Of a stretch of DNA of 64,000 nt, positions 41,211 through 52,791 are shown in pieces (the stretch's first letter is position 1; every line of letters begins with the position of its first letter). The DNA comes from Silene conica (Eukaryota; Streptophyta; Magnoliopsida; Caryophyllales; Caryophyllaceae): NCBI GenBank assembly GCA_029255685.2, contig CM055312.2, forward strand, positions 17,508,649-17,572,648, given 5' to 3'. The notes beneath the pieces were generated by a model. The model was not told the DNA's origin. It saw only the letters and a list, made by a program, of their open reading frames with translations, and did no database searches. Both the position numbers and the translations under genes were made by a program.

Positions 41211-43535
41211 TGTAACACCCCCATTTATTTAAGGGCCTGTACTAGGACTCCTCAGATAAATAAAGATGTTACCATCCCGGTTTCCCGAGGCAGTAGATAC
41301 AAAGGAAGATAAACAGTACTTTAAATAGCAATTAACTCAAGTTTGTCCTTACATCCGTAACCAAAAGTCTTGACAACATAAACAAAGTACAACTCAATTA
41401 AACTGACTAAGGCGATCTAGACATCTAAACTGGTCCGGATCCAAGCTCTTCCTCCCATAGCTCCCCCTTAGTCTCAGCACCTGTCATTCTGCTCCCCAAA
41501 ATTGGTTCATCACAGGTGATCACGAATACACAGGGTCAACCACAAGGTTGAGTAGGTAAAGAATAACATAACAAATATAATTAATAAATTCCGCACCGAT
41601 CCAACGCCAATAAACTCCGCACCGATCCAACGCCATATATACTCCGCACCGATCCAACTCCATATATATACTCCGCACCGATCCAACTCCATATATATAC
41701 TCCGCACCAATCCAACTCCATATCACAAGGCCCAATATATATATATTCACATCGTATGATAACACAGAATAAGATAACAACTCAATACAATGATCACATG
41801 ATATTAGGTAGCAAACATGCTTAATGCCAACTAAGAATAGATAACACATTGTTGTAACCAGTACTTTTCCCTACCTCGTAACTGCAGAAGAAAATGGCAA
41901 AGTGAACAACTGTTCTCAAAAGTGCTCCACACGAAAACTTCCACCTAAAAGTATATTACTTAATTAATAAACTTCCTACTCTCGTAATACGTATACACAT
42001 TTCCATTTATAGTAACTTTCTATATATAGCAGCTTCCAAAAATAGCAACCTTGGTTCGAAATTCAAATTATTTAAAAAAAATGCATAAATACCATATCTT
42101 ACATTAAATGTCCAAAAATCATTTTCTTAAAAAGTAATATTCTTCACCATAAATATTAATATATTTGCCATAAATAAAATTCATTTCAAACCAAATAATA
42201 AAAATAATAAAACTAATAATCATAATAATAATAATAATAAGTAAAGTAATATTAATAGTAAGTATTATTATTAAACAACAACAACACACGAACAGCCCAC
42301 ATATACTAACCCGACTCACCACCAAATCGAACCCCCTAACACCACCGTTACCTTACCACAGCCACCAACCCATACTGACCCGCGTGCCCAGTACCACCAG
42401 CAACCCCGGCGACCATTGGCAACCAGGTCGCCGGCCACCGGCGAGGTGAACCATCACCACAAAACTCGCCTGAAACCACCCTCCATAACGCGACAGCCCT
42501 TCAATTACAGCCCTGCCGACACACCACCAGACCAAACCACCACCCACGACTGACTCCTACACGCTCCCCGGAGACCAGACATTTAGCCACGGTGGTACCA
42601 CCGTGTCGACCTCCCCCGAGTCAACGGTGGTACCACCCCCATATCCTCCTGACACAAGCCAAAACATAACCCGACCACTGAACAGAGGATTCGAATCCTT
42701 CTGTTGACACCTACCCTGACGTCTGAACCCACCGTGCCTACCACCACAACCAAGCCTGGACTCCTAACCGACTCCCTGACCCATGACCAGTACCATCTAA
42801 ATACAAACCCGGACTCGACACAAATACCAAACCCACCCAGACGTGACAACAGGGGAAAAACGTAACCAGAAACTTGCACTGACCCTTAAACATCCACCCT
42901 TGCCACCGCCTTTACCACCAACGACCACCACCGACTAAGACAAAAATAAACATTATATAACATACTATTAAAATCATACAACACGAGTAAGAATTAGAGA
43001 CTTGAAACAGATTACTTAAGTGACGAAAACCATAGGGACAAAACTGAGATTAGCAACGAGTGTGTCATACCAGTTTTCCTGGCTAATTCGAACCACCTTA
43101 CGACGACCTATAACCACCGTACACAGGCTCCTCTCCTTCTCTGCTATGGCGGCTGGGTTTTTGGGTTTTGAGATCTTGAATTTCGTGCCTAGGGTTAGGG
43201 TAGACTAGAGCTTAAATAAGGCGGCAGGGTTAGCATGTGTTCTGAGTTTGAAATCTTCCAACCATGGGCTGTAATCTGCACGCATTTCGAGGCCCATGGC
43301 CGTGTTGCCATGGGTCCTAGGTTCGAATCCCAACAAGTACCTACTACAAATATTAACCTGGGGTGGATAGATCCCCCCTTTCAGACCCCACCGATCACCA
43401 AAACACTCCATAAAAACGAGTACTCGTGAACTAGTATAAACAATTTATTAACCCTTCGCTAAGCTAATCGCTTCATCGTATGACCACTATATATGATCAA
43501 GATAAAAAATCGTAACTAAAATTCGAGATATTACA
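41211..43535 (-). repeat. LTR C (5' LTR of the Tekay-like array)
   Basis: 2325 bp, ending ATATTACA before the right CTCTC duplication (43536-43540). It has private changes such as taataaattcc (41582), caaatcgaac (near 42325) and cctggggtgg (near 43358). Minisatellite at about 41588-41719; B-box-like motif at 43320-43330. Confidence 0.93.
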
Positions 43536-43540
43536 CTCTC

Positions 43541-44868
43541 CTAACTACGACCAACATATCATGCAATGCAACTAGTATGACAAATGATTCTAATTACCGT
43601 ACACACGCATATCAACCTGTCAAAGTCTATCAAATGCCGAATACTTGCAAAATATGGTTATGTGAGGTGAAATGGGTAAAATGGAGGTAAAAAATGATAT
43701 GGATAAGAGGGGGTAACGGCTCGAGCTAGCTACCATGACTCAACCAAAAGTAAAACCTTCCAAAATACTCAAAAATAATGTCGTGCTTGGCATATCACAC
43801 AACTAACCCCGGCACTTAAATCGGTCAAAACACATGCTGAGCAATCATTTTTTCTTTCTTTTTTCTCCTTTTCTTTCTTTCTTTCTTTTTCTATTCCCCA
43901 AAGATACAAAGTTAAGCACGGGAAATCATTTTTCTTTCTTTTTTTCATTTTTTTTCTTTCTTTTCTTTGCTAAGTTCATGACAAATCATACAAGTTCGAG
44001 CTCAAGTTCCAGCTTCTCAAACACCAACTCCAAAATGAAATCCAAACCAAAACTGATATAATGAACGTATACCACAAAACAACACTAAAGCTAACTCGAC
44101 ACAAGGTAAGCTAAATATGGGTGTAGTTTATAGGTCAACTGACAGTTTTTTTGCTAAATGTGGAGTTATATGGGTAAAATGAGAAAAGGGAAATGCAAGT
44201 ATTCTCCTAACATGTGATACCAACCACAAAACCATGCGTGCAAGCAAAAAGCAATCAAAAATCATACATGTGAAATGCGATGATATGAAGGGAGTACTAC
44301 TCTCAATCCTAAATGAACTGGTCATGAATGTCACCAGTTACGGCTCTAAAAACTCAGAAAGTATATGTGGTTTGCCAAATACAAGTCAAGTCAAGTCCAG
44401 CAAGTCCAAGTATAATTTTCAAAACAGAATTCGGGACATGCTAAATGGTGTTTTACTAATTGATGGTGAACAACTGCAGATAACAATCAACTCAAAGATC
44501 CTAGAAGGCAATATCATCACAGAAAACTCCATTCCGACTCGACTATATGCAAAAATAAACGTGCATTTTTTTGTATTTTTGAAAAAGGAAATGCCAAAAA
44601 ATGAAAAAGAAACTGCAAATGCATAAAGGAAACGTGAATGCATGCAAGAAAAAATGAAAAATGCAGACGCAAAAGGATGCAAACTCCTCCCCAAACCAAA
44701 CTAGACAATGTCCTCATTGGCTACAACAAAGGGGAAAGGGGGTATACAACCTAATACATGTTCCTACGGGGTAAGAGATATACAAACTATAAAACACAAA
44801 ACAAACGGAAAACTAAAGATGGAAACAAGGGTAAGGAATACATAACCTCCCCAAACCAACTACAACTA
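43541..44868 (-). other. 3' UTR of the minus-strand Athila-like element
   Basis: Non-coding continuation of the Athila element after the Tekay-like array. It has pyrimidine-rich runs (43847-43890, 43929-43972) that mirror the GA-rich run of the plus-strand copy, and on the minus strand caatgaggacattgtctagt near 44720-44700, the counterpart of CAATGGGGACATTG in the plus-strand copy. Frames here are not convincing genes. Confidence 0.65.
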
Positions 44869-46738
44869 TCACTCCGCATCCTCCTCCAAACTTTCCTCAT
44901 CACCGCTGCCACTCTCCTCACTCCCACTCTCACTCTCATCCTCCTCACCTGAGCTCTCTTCTGCCTCAGCTCCTCCACTAGCACTGGCATGCTGAGCGGC
45001 CTCCTCCGCACGTCGCCTCACCTCCCTCTGTACCGGTGTCTCCACAGGTGCCCCAGGTGAGGTCTGTGGGTACCCGCCAACTAGGTATCGGTAGAAAGAG
45101 GGGTGAGAGCCACTAGGAGGTCGGAATGTGCCAGTGCGCATCCTCGCGTCGTAATCTGGAAAGCTGACCATGGCAAGGTCCCTCTAACGAACGGACTGGG
45201 CCCCTGGGAAGCTCAAAAAGTAGAGGATCACGGTACCCTCGGTCTACGGCCGGTGGTACCTAAAAAAGTGGAGGTAAAATGAAATGGGCAGGGAAGCCTA
45301 GGGTGGACGATGATGATAGAGAAGGGGTGGTGAAAGTTGAAGGTGAAGGTGTAAGTGTAGGAGTGGTGGTGGTGTGTGTAGTGGTGTGGGTGGTAGTCGG
45401 CTGAGAGGATGATGATGGTCGTGATGACGGTGAAGGTCGGGAACCTGAAGTGGCTCCAACCTCTCTCTCAGGTGATGTGCGCTTCCTCTTTGCAGAGGAA
45501 GGGGTGAAAGAGACGCGGTAGGATGATGGGTCTGGTCTGGGTCCCTCAACAGTGGTGAGAGGGGTGAGTGCATGTAAAAAGTCAGATGGGAGGACTACTG
45601 CGGGTGCCCCAACAATCCTCCAAGTCCGACGATCAGCATGGGCGAACCAGGTCAACTGGACCATGGCGCCTAAAGAAAGGTAGATGTCGCGGGAGACGCG
45701 TTCACCACCAGGCGTAGTATTAAAGATGTATCGGTAAATCTTGGTGACGATCCCGTCGCCTACAACAGCGTCGGTGACTCTGCGACCTATGTCGCCAAGG
45801 TGGGTAGCCACAAGATAGGCTATGTTAAGGACAAAAGGGGTACCACTGTCAATGTTGAGGTACCCCGCGACTATGGCCAACTCAGTGTTACGGATGTTGT
45901 TGGGCTCAGGTCGCGCAAAAATGGTCTCTCCTAACAGGCGGAGGAAAATACGAACTACAGGGCTGTGGACGTGGGCGACCCTTCGGCTGGCGAAAGGTAT
46001 GTGTGAAAGGGTCTCCCACATCTGCGGAACTAAGTTCCTGGGTGGTCTCAAGTGTCCGTCACTAGTAATGCCAAGAACCTCCCCAAACCTAGCTAGGGTC
46101 CAGGCGTATGACTCATTCCTAAGTCGAAAATGAATGCAAGGCTATGTCGGGCAGGCAAGAAAGGTGTCAGCCGAAAAGAAATAAGAGCTAAAGAACTCCA
46201 AGTTAGGCACTCGGTATGTCGATTCTACCATGGTCGCTAACCCAGCCATCCCTGTCCTAGTCAAAAGGTCAACTATGGGTCTAGTCAAACCTAGTCTGTC
46301 TAAGTCAGGGCAAAGCAAAAACCTACTACAACCAATGTAATTATCAACTAAAACCTCCATCTGATCTCTCTGATGGGTGTCAGTGAAAGTTACCTCAGGG
46401 ATTTCCTCGAGTGAGGGAATCACAGGTGTAGCTAGTGGACGAGGAGCGCGGCGAGGTGGCATACCGATGACTGAATTCTGACCCTTCTGTCCCAGAACTT
46501 ATACCTTATCCTTCCCCTTATCAGATGAGGAAGAGGCTACTGGTGCCATCGTCGTGACGGAGGTGGCGTAGTATGTCGTAGTGCTCGGTGGTGTGGTGCG
46601 TACATGAGTAGGAACATGGGGAGTGGCAACTACCATAGTAGAAGTGGTTGCCGTGGCATGGATGGATGGAGCTCGGCCAGCCACTGCGGCTGCTGCCGTG
46701 GTGCTGGTGGTAGCCGTGGTGGTCGGCTTTCCGTCCAT
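44869..46738 (-). pseudogene. ATHILA ORF-1 / env-like region
   Basis: Pieces in one frame from 46738 to 45260, broken by in-frame stops at about 46501-46499 and 46144-46142, then a shifted frame 45171-44869. Order on the minus strand: a low-complexity Thr/Ala/Ser N-terminus, MPPRRAPRPL, a segment with CSRFLLCPDLDRLGLTRPIV and YRVPNLEFFSSYF, then WTLARFGEVLGI, LLGETIFARPEPNNIRNTEL, LNIAYLVATHLGDIGRR, and a Ser/Pro/Thr-rich tail ending in a strongly acidic Glu/Ser/Gly run. This layout fits the ORF located 3' of pol in Athila elements (ATHILA ORF-1 family). Its function is unknown. This copy is broken. Confidence 0.75.
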
Positions 46739-47823
46739 CTTTACAAATCCAAATCACAATTAAGCTCAAACAACTTAAAATCCACCAATAATTCGAAAAA
46801 ACTCGGCCAAATCCCGTATTACAACCCTAAATTCGAAATTTGGGGTAAAAAAATTGAAATAACATGGAATTTGAACAACAAAAACGACTTACTTGATGAA
46901 AATGAAGTTGAAATAAGCAAGAAATCACAGTTGAACAACCGAAATTCGCCTTATTCGAATGAGTAAACCCTAGTTTTCGAAAATCTCAAATTACTCGAAA
47001 TTGAGCTTGAATTTGATAGGGCTTTCACTCGATTAAGCAATTAGGGTTGATGAAAGGTAAGATTAAGTGATTTGATTAAGGAAAAACAAGGAATTAGAGA
47101 GGAATTGAGGAAAAGGGGTTCGGAAAAACAGAAATCGAGTGAACTGACTAGAGCATCGAAGACTTCCCTTTATATATAGGCTGAGAACCGCTCGATCGAT
47201 TAGTTAAAACTGCTCGATCGAGTGATTCATTTAAGGCATTTTTGCTTGATCGAGTACTGTAATCCACTCGATCGAGTGGTTGTCAGTACTGGAGGTTCCT
47301 CGACTGGTTTCTCCTCGAGTCCAATCTCGATCGACCATTTCTTCACTGGTGTCCACTCGATCGAGCATAAATCAGAGCTCGATCGAGGCCTTTTCTACTG
47401 TGAAGCTCGTTTTGTCCTCTTTTCTTCTTTTTCATCCTTGTTTCTTCCTTTTTGCTAGTTCATACCTGCAAAAAAAAGTACCCAGCAGACTACAAACATA
47501 CAAAAACCACAAATTGTCTCGGATACATGCATAGTCTTCATTCTACCTACGGATTCCTACTAATGTTCAACAGTTTAAGCAAAAACGATAGTCGAAGTCA
47601 AACAAAAATTGTAAATTTGTTTGCTACAAATTGCACAGGGTTGCAAACCCGACCAAAAAAAAGTTCAGAAGTAAAATGTTTATTGCCCACGACTGGGCTC
47701 TTGACTTGCGGAACTCCCTTCCGCGGATGTGACATCATTGGCTCAGAAACTCTAAACAACCGAGCTATCAACTGGATTGTACGTCATGACGTATTGTTTC
47801 CTCTGCACTTGTGGCCTTGGTTC
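46739..47823 (-). other. Spacer between protease and env-like ORF, with CTCGATCGAG cluster
   Basis: No RT, RNase H or integrase is found here although pol belongs at this place. A cluster of CTCGATCGAG-like palindromes lies at 47188-47390. 46740-47160 is AT-rich leader-like sequence ahead of the env-like start. Confidence 0.7.
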
Positions 47824-49585
47824 CTAAGGATTCTTCTTCTTGTTCTGCAGCGCTAAACAACCCCATCCATCTGGGTTGTAATCCGGCTTAGTATCTGCAA
47901 CAGAAATGATCAAGAAATCGTCCTCTAATTTGCTCTCAAACTGAGGCAGAGGAGTTAGTTCTAACAATTCTAAATCTGCAGATATATTATCGGACATAGA
48001 ATAGCACGGAACAGCTGACATAGGTGACCGTGACATGCTTAATTGCCTAAACACTAGGTCCTCGCCACCAACCTGGAAGGTCAGTGTCTTCGTACTTACA
48101 TTAATCACTGCTTTCACAGCGTGCAGAAAAGGTCTACCTAAGATAAACGGTGTATAAGAATCCTCGGGTATGTCCAGAACCACAAAGTCCACAGGTATAA
48201 AGAACTCTCATATCTGAACAAGAATGTCCTCTAAGATGCCTAATGGTCTCGACACATTACGGTCGGCCATCAGAACTGTCATGTTTGTACACTTGAACTT
48301 AGAAAAACCCAATTTACTAGCTAGTGACAGGGGTAACACACTAACACTGGCCCCTAAATCACACAAAGCATTGTCAATTACATGGGTTCCTATTTGGCAG
48401 GGAATGGAGAAACTTCCTGGGTCAGCTAGTTTGGGTGGACTCTTATTTTGGAGGAATGCATAACACTCCTCCGTTAAGGCAACAGTTTCAGTAACGTCCA
48501 CAGTTTGCTTACGCATTAAAATTTCACGCATAAATTTTAGATAGGAAGGTACCTTGAGTAACAGTTCAAGAAATGGAACGTGTACCTTCAAGTCTCTTAG
48601 CGTGTCCGCGAACTTGGCGAACTCCTTCTCCACTAGCCTAGACGGATTCGGAATGTCCCTCATGTCAACCCGGCGCTCCGTACTCCGTTTCTCATACTCG
48701 GCCTGCTCTTGCTCTCTTTTCTCCTTTCTTCTTTGTAGAACACTCGATCGAATGTTTTCTGCCATTGGATCACTCGATCGAGTGATCCTCTCTTCTGCAT
48801 TGCTCGATCGAGCAAGTGGTACTGCTCAATCGAGGACTTCTATGTCAACCTCACTTGATCGAGCTCTGACAACTCCTCGATCGAGTGAATCTTCCTGATT
48901 TTTAGTCGATTGAGCTCTGTAATCTGCTCGATCGACCCCAGCTTCAGTAACAGCCTCTTCGACTCTACTCTTTTCTCGTTTCTGACCAAACTTCCACCCC
49001 TCATACTCGCGCCCACTCCTCAACCTTACCATGTTAATGGTCTCATTACGTTGCTCGGTTTGTGAGGGTAGTTACCCTTGGGGTCGCGACGATTGCTTAA
49101 CCGCCAATTGAGCGATCTGCGACTCCAACAACTTTATTGACGCATTCCCAGCTTTCATTTGGGATGCCAAGGATTGAACCAATGTCTTTAACTCGCTAAT
49201 TTCTGAATTTCCTCTAGATGAGGAAGCACCAGATTATGACGGCTGGAATTGTGGTGGTTTTTGGAAGTTGTTTTGGTTGCGGTGAGGTGGGATGTAGTTT
49301 TGTTGTGGTGGTGGGGTTGGGTTGAGCACATTCTGAATAGTCCACCTTAGATTGGGGTGAACTTGGTTCTGGTTGTAGAAATTTCCTCCCTGACGGAACT
49401 GTTGGAAGGAAAATACTTTCTCACACATCATAGGCTTACCCTTTTGCAATAGGTGAACCGTCTGATAACTACCCTCCTGTTGTTTGTCCTACTGATCAAA
49501 CCTCGTAGCTAGTTTATCCAACTTAGCCTCTATGCCCTTAGTGTTCATGTTAGCTACCATTCTAATCCCAGATCTCGGGTTCCCA
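47824..49585 (-). pseudogene. Athila-like gag C-terminal part and protease
   Basis: The frame continues from the gag N-terminal part at 51500-52191 when the CACTA insert is removed (CAEYG joins NPRSGIRMVAN). It includes a Gln/Asn/Pro-rich segment (49449-49234), a linker with palindrome-derived LDR and RSS repeats (near 49032-48730), and a protease region with VPFLELLLKVPSYLKFMREI, CDLGASVSVLPLS, and DFVVLDIPEDSYTPFILGRP. It ends at 47824 with QNKKKNP. In-frame stops near 49490, 49235, 49070 and 48825, and one break at 48200, show decay. It is homologous to the plus-strand copy at 16442-17677. Confidence 0.87.
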
Positions 49586-51496
49586 CACTACAAAAAAAAA
49601 CACGGAGTACTGACCGAATTTTTGACGGATTATACAGTCCGTCAGAAATTTCGGACTACTGACCAATTTCAAACGGATATTCCGTCAGAAATTTTTTTTT
49701 GACGGATAATTCGTCATAAAAGACCGCGAAAAAAATTATGGAATCTGCGAAATATTAGAGGCAGTTTCTGACGGATTTTCGGTCAGAAAAACTTTCTGAC
49801 GGATTTTCGGTCACTAATTGGACTGACACAAGGTAGCTTTTTTCTGAAAAGTGAAATACAATTTCTGACGGAATTTCGGTCAGAAAAGCATTACTGACCG
49901 ATTTTCCGTCAGTAGCCAATTTATTGCGGATTCCTGACGGAAAACCCGTCAGGATTTTTTTTTAAAGTTTCAAAAATCAAAACCCGCATTCATTCTTCCT
50001 TAGTTTTTTCCCCCAAATTCCGTTCGCCCTTTCCATTTTCTCCCCCAAATTCCGTTTTTTCCCCTAAAAATCCCACCACCAAGACAACAACTACCACACT
50101 ATCAACTCCACCTTGCATAATAGGTAATGTTTTTTTTCCATAATTTACAGTTTTGTTTTCGTAATTGATTTCTTTGTATATTGCAGTACTACCGTCGTGA
50201 CAACCACCACTACTACGGCCGTGGGTCACCACCACCTTGCAAAATTAATTAGGTAATTGTTTATGTTTATTACTTATTTAGTTTATTGAAAATTTGGTTA
50301 GTTTGGTAAAGTTAGTATAATTGATTTAGGTTTAATTAGTTAGCAAATTTGATCTAAGATAGTGCCAATTAGATAGAAAAAATGACCTAGGATAGTAGTT
50401 GGTTAGATAGAAAAATTGACCTAGGATAGTTGCTAATAATTTGTTGTTGGTGTTGTTTATTGTAAATAATTGTTAGTGTTGTTACTTCAAATTGTTAATT
50501 GTTGTTGTTGTTGTTATTGATAGTTGTTAGTTGTTAATTTTGAATTGTTATTTGATAATTGTTAATTCTTAGTTATTAATTGTTGATAATCGTTAATTGT
50601 TGTTAATTGTTAGTTATTTATAATTCTTAATTGTTAAATATTGACCTAGTACCCGTTCAAAAATTACTTTTCCACTCAGTCGTGCTCAGGTATGTCAAAT
50701 CCTCACCGACGCGACGACTTCTCAGACAACCCTCATGGCTTTGGATGTAACATGTCAATTGATCCTCCTACCACTTAGGATAGTTTATCATGTGTAGTAA
50801 TTTTAGATTATGACTTATTAATTTTCGAATATATTTTATGTTGGTGTATGAATTATGAAGACTCTTTTATGTAATTCAATTTCTTTCTCATGTTTTTTCT
50901 TTATTGTTGGTTAATTGTTGTTGATTCCCGTTTAGCGGTCGACTTGGAAATAAATCTCCGTTTGGCGGATGATGAATATTTTGCAGAATTTAGTGATTTT
51001 GAGATTGTAAATATGAACAATGTTATGGCATTGGGCTGGAAAGCAAGCAGCTGATTCCAGCAAATACTGATTTAATTATGACGGAAAATCCGTCAGAAAA
51101 AGTCCATATTTGACTCAATTTCTGACGGAAAATCCGTCACAAAAGTCAACAATTGGCCATATTTCTGACGGATTTTCCGTCAGAAATTGAGTGAAATTTG
51201 ACTATTTCTGACAGATTGTCCGTCACAAATAGTCAAATTTGACTATTTCTGACGGAAAATCCGTCACAAAAAGTCAAAAACACATTGACTTCAAAAATTT
51301 TTATTTGACCGGTGAACCGTCAGAAGTCCGTCACAAAATAATTTCTGATTGAAAATCCGTCACAAAATTGATTTTCGTGACGAAATTTTGGGACGAAATT
51401 TTCTAACGGATTTTCCATCAAAAATGCGCTTTTTCTGATGGATTTCAGCTTTTCTGACGAATTTTTTCCGTCAGAACACCGTGTTTTTTTGTACTG
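49586..51496. mobile_element. Short CACTA element, 1911 bp, non-autonomous
   Basis: It starts CACTACAAAAAAAAACACGG and ends CCGTGTTTTTTTGTACTG (one base off GTAGTG). The target-site duplication is CCA at 49583-49585 and 51497-51499. Subterminal regions (49600-49945 and 51070-51475) are packed with TTTCTGACGGATTTTCCGTC-like palindromic repeats. The middle (49980-51040) is AT- and TTG-rich, with no transposase. Confidence 0.93.
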
Positions 51497-51499
51497 CCA

Positions 51500-52191
51500 T
51501 ACTCAGCACAATGATTAGCCATCTCCTCAATGACCCCCCAGCCCTTATTATCATCAGTCTCCTTTTGAAACCGTCCCTTCGCAGCAGCATCGAGAATGAC
51601 TCGGTGGTCATCAACCAACCAATTGCAGAATTGGTTGCTAATGAACCACGGGTGAAAACCGTGATGAGGACATGCCCTCACTATCACCGTAAACCTAGTC
51701 CAAGCTTCATGCAGATTTTCCGTTCCAAATTTTTTGAAATTGGTAATTTGGGAACGGACGACATTTGTCTTCTGAGGCGGGTAATACTTCTTGTAGAAGG
51801 CAAGAGTCAAAGACTTCCAGTCGGTTATTTCAGCAGCCTCCCGATCCAGATCACGGTACCACTCACTAGCCCCCTCAGATAAGGAAAAAGGAAAGAGAAC
51901 CTCCTTAATCCTATCCTGAGTCACCGTCTGCGACGTCGGGATAGTTGAGCAATAGTCAGTGTATATCTCCATGTGTTTTCTCGGGTCCTCCCCAGCTGTG
52001 CCCCGGTACATATTCCTTTCGACCAAGTTGATATAGGAAGGTCGAATGTCAAAGGTATTACCAGCTGCATCGGCTACAAGAGTGAACCCCTTCGGAATGG
52101 AGTCAGCCTTAGGCTCGGAATGGCTTGCGATATTCGGCATTTTAGTGATTTGGTTGACTGGTTCAGCAGTAAATGGGTCAGGTGTACTCAA
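51500..52191 (-). pseudogene. Athila-like gag, N-terminal part
   Basis: The frame starts MSTPDPFTAEPVNQITKM at 52191 and runs to the CACTA insert. Gag features: IRPSYINLVERNMYRG, DPRKHMEIYTDYC, FPFSLSEGASEWYRDLD, FYKKYYPPQKTN, LHEAWTRF and CPHHGFHPWF, typical of a retrotransposon gag (capsid) domain in Athila. The ORF's last residues before 51500 (STKKH...) come from the CACTA element and are not gag. Confidence 0.9.
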
Positions 52192-52426
52192 GACTTCTTC
52201 CTAACTCGTTCTCCTTCTTTCTCTTCTACGGCGCATGAACGCTCTTTCAGGCTCCGGATTAGCAGCTACTAATTCCTACCTAGAAGACCTGGGCATACAC
52301 AACACTGAGAAAAAGAATAAGAACGGGCTTAAGGAATAAAAAGAAATTCCTTAAGACAAACAAACAAAAAATAAACTAACACAAAAGCTTCAAACCTATT
52401 GTCCCCCCGACAACGACGCCAAAATT
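52192..52426 (-). promoter_or_regulatory. 5' leader and tRNA-Asp-type primer-binding site
   Basis: On the minus strand TGGCGTCGTTGTCGGGG (about 52421-52405) sits a few bases downstream of the LTR end. It matches the tRNA-Asp 3'-end complement TGGCGCCGTTGCCGGGG apart from two transitions. This is the primer-binding site usual for Athila-type elements. The leader continues to the gag ATG at 52191. Confidence 0.8.
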
Positions 52427-52791
52427 TGATACCGTCGTTTAGTATCAAAGATAAACCTAGGTCTACTAACTATAGCTAGCGGAAGTAGGGTCGAATTCCA
52501 CAAGGAGGCAAGGTAATAAGGGAAAGGTCAGTTTACAAGTCACGATTTGGGGGGTTTGTTGTTGATGTTATAAACTAAAACATAGGATATAGAAATAAAA
52601 CAAAGTAAAACAATGATAAATTCGATTAATAAAAGGGGAATATGTCAGGATTTAGGTTGTCGCAGTAATATATGTCACATAGTAAAACGAGGTCATTCGA
52701 ATTATAAACGAAATGGGAACGATTAATATCCTTTCGGTCTGAAATCGCCCTAGACTCCCCTATCAATCTTTCGATCCAGATAGGTTACATA
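52427..52791 (-). repeat. 5' LTR of the minus-strand Athila-like element, inner part
   Basis: Starts TGATACCGTCG, matching 15962 onward, and runs to ggttacata, where the LARD inserted (target-site duplication ACATA, 52787-52791). Confidence 0.9.

Larger units (their letters stand above)
27891..43535 (-). mobile_element. Tandem Tekay/Del-like chromovirus array: LTR-body-LTR-body-LTR
   Basis: Three LTRs (27891-30221, 34554-36879, 41211-43535) enclose two bodies of 4332 and 4331 bp. A single pair of target-site duplications, CTCTC at 27886-27890 and 43536-43540, flanks the whole array, so it entered as one element and later gained a body and an LTR, most simply by unequal recombination. Both bodies carry the same pol frameshift and the same deletion of the leader and gag start, so these defects are older than the duplication. 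Confidence 0.93.

Noticed and set aside
43834..44061. Phe/Ser-rich frame
   Set aside because: Reading of the pyrimidine-rich run in the Athila 3' UTR.
47188..48960. Regularly spaced CTCGATCGAG repeats as a CRISPR-like array
   Set aside because: The repeats are short palindromes with uneven spacing in a plant retrotransposon, partly in coding sequence. There are no cas genes.
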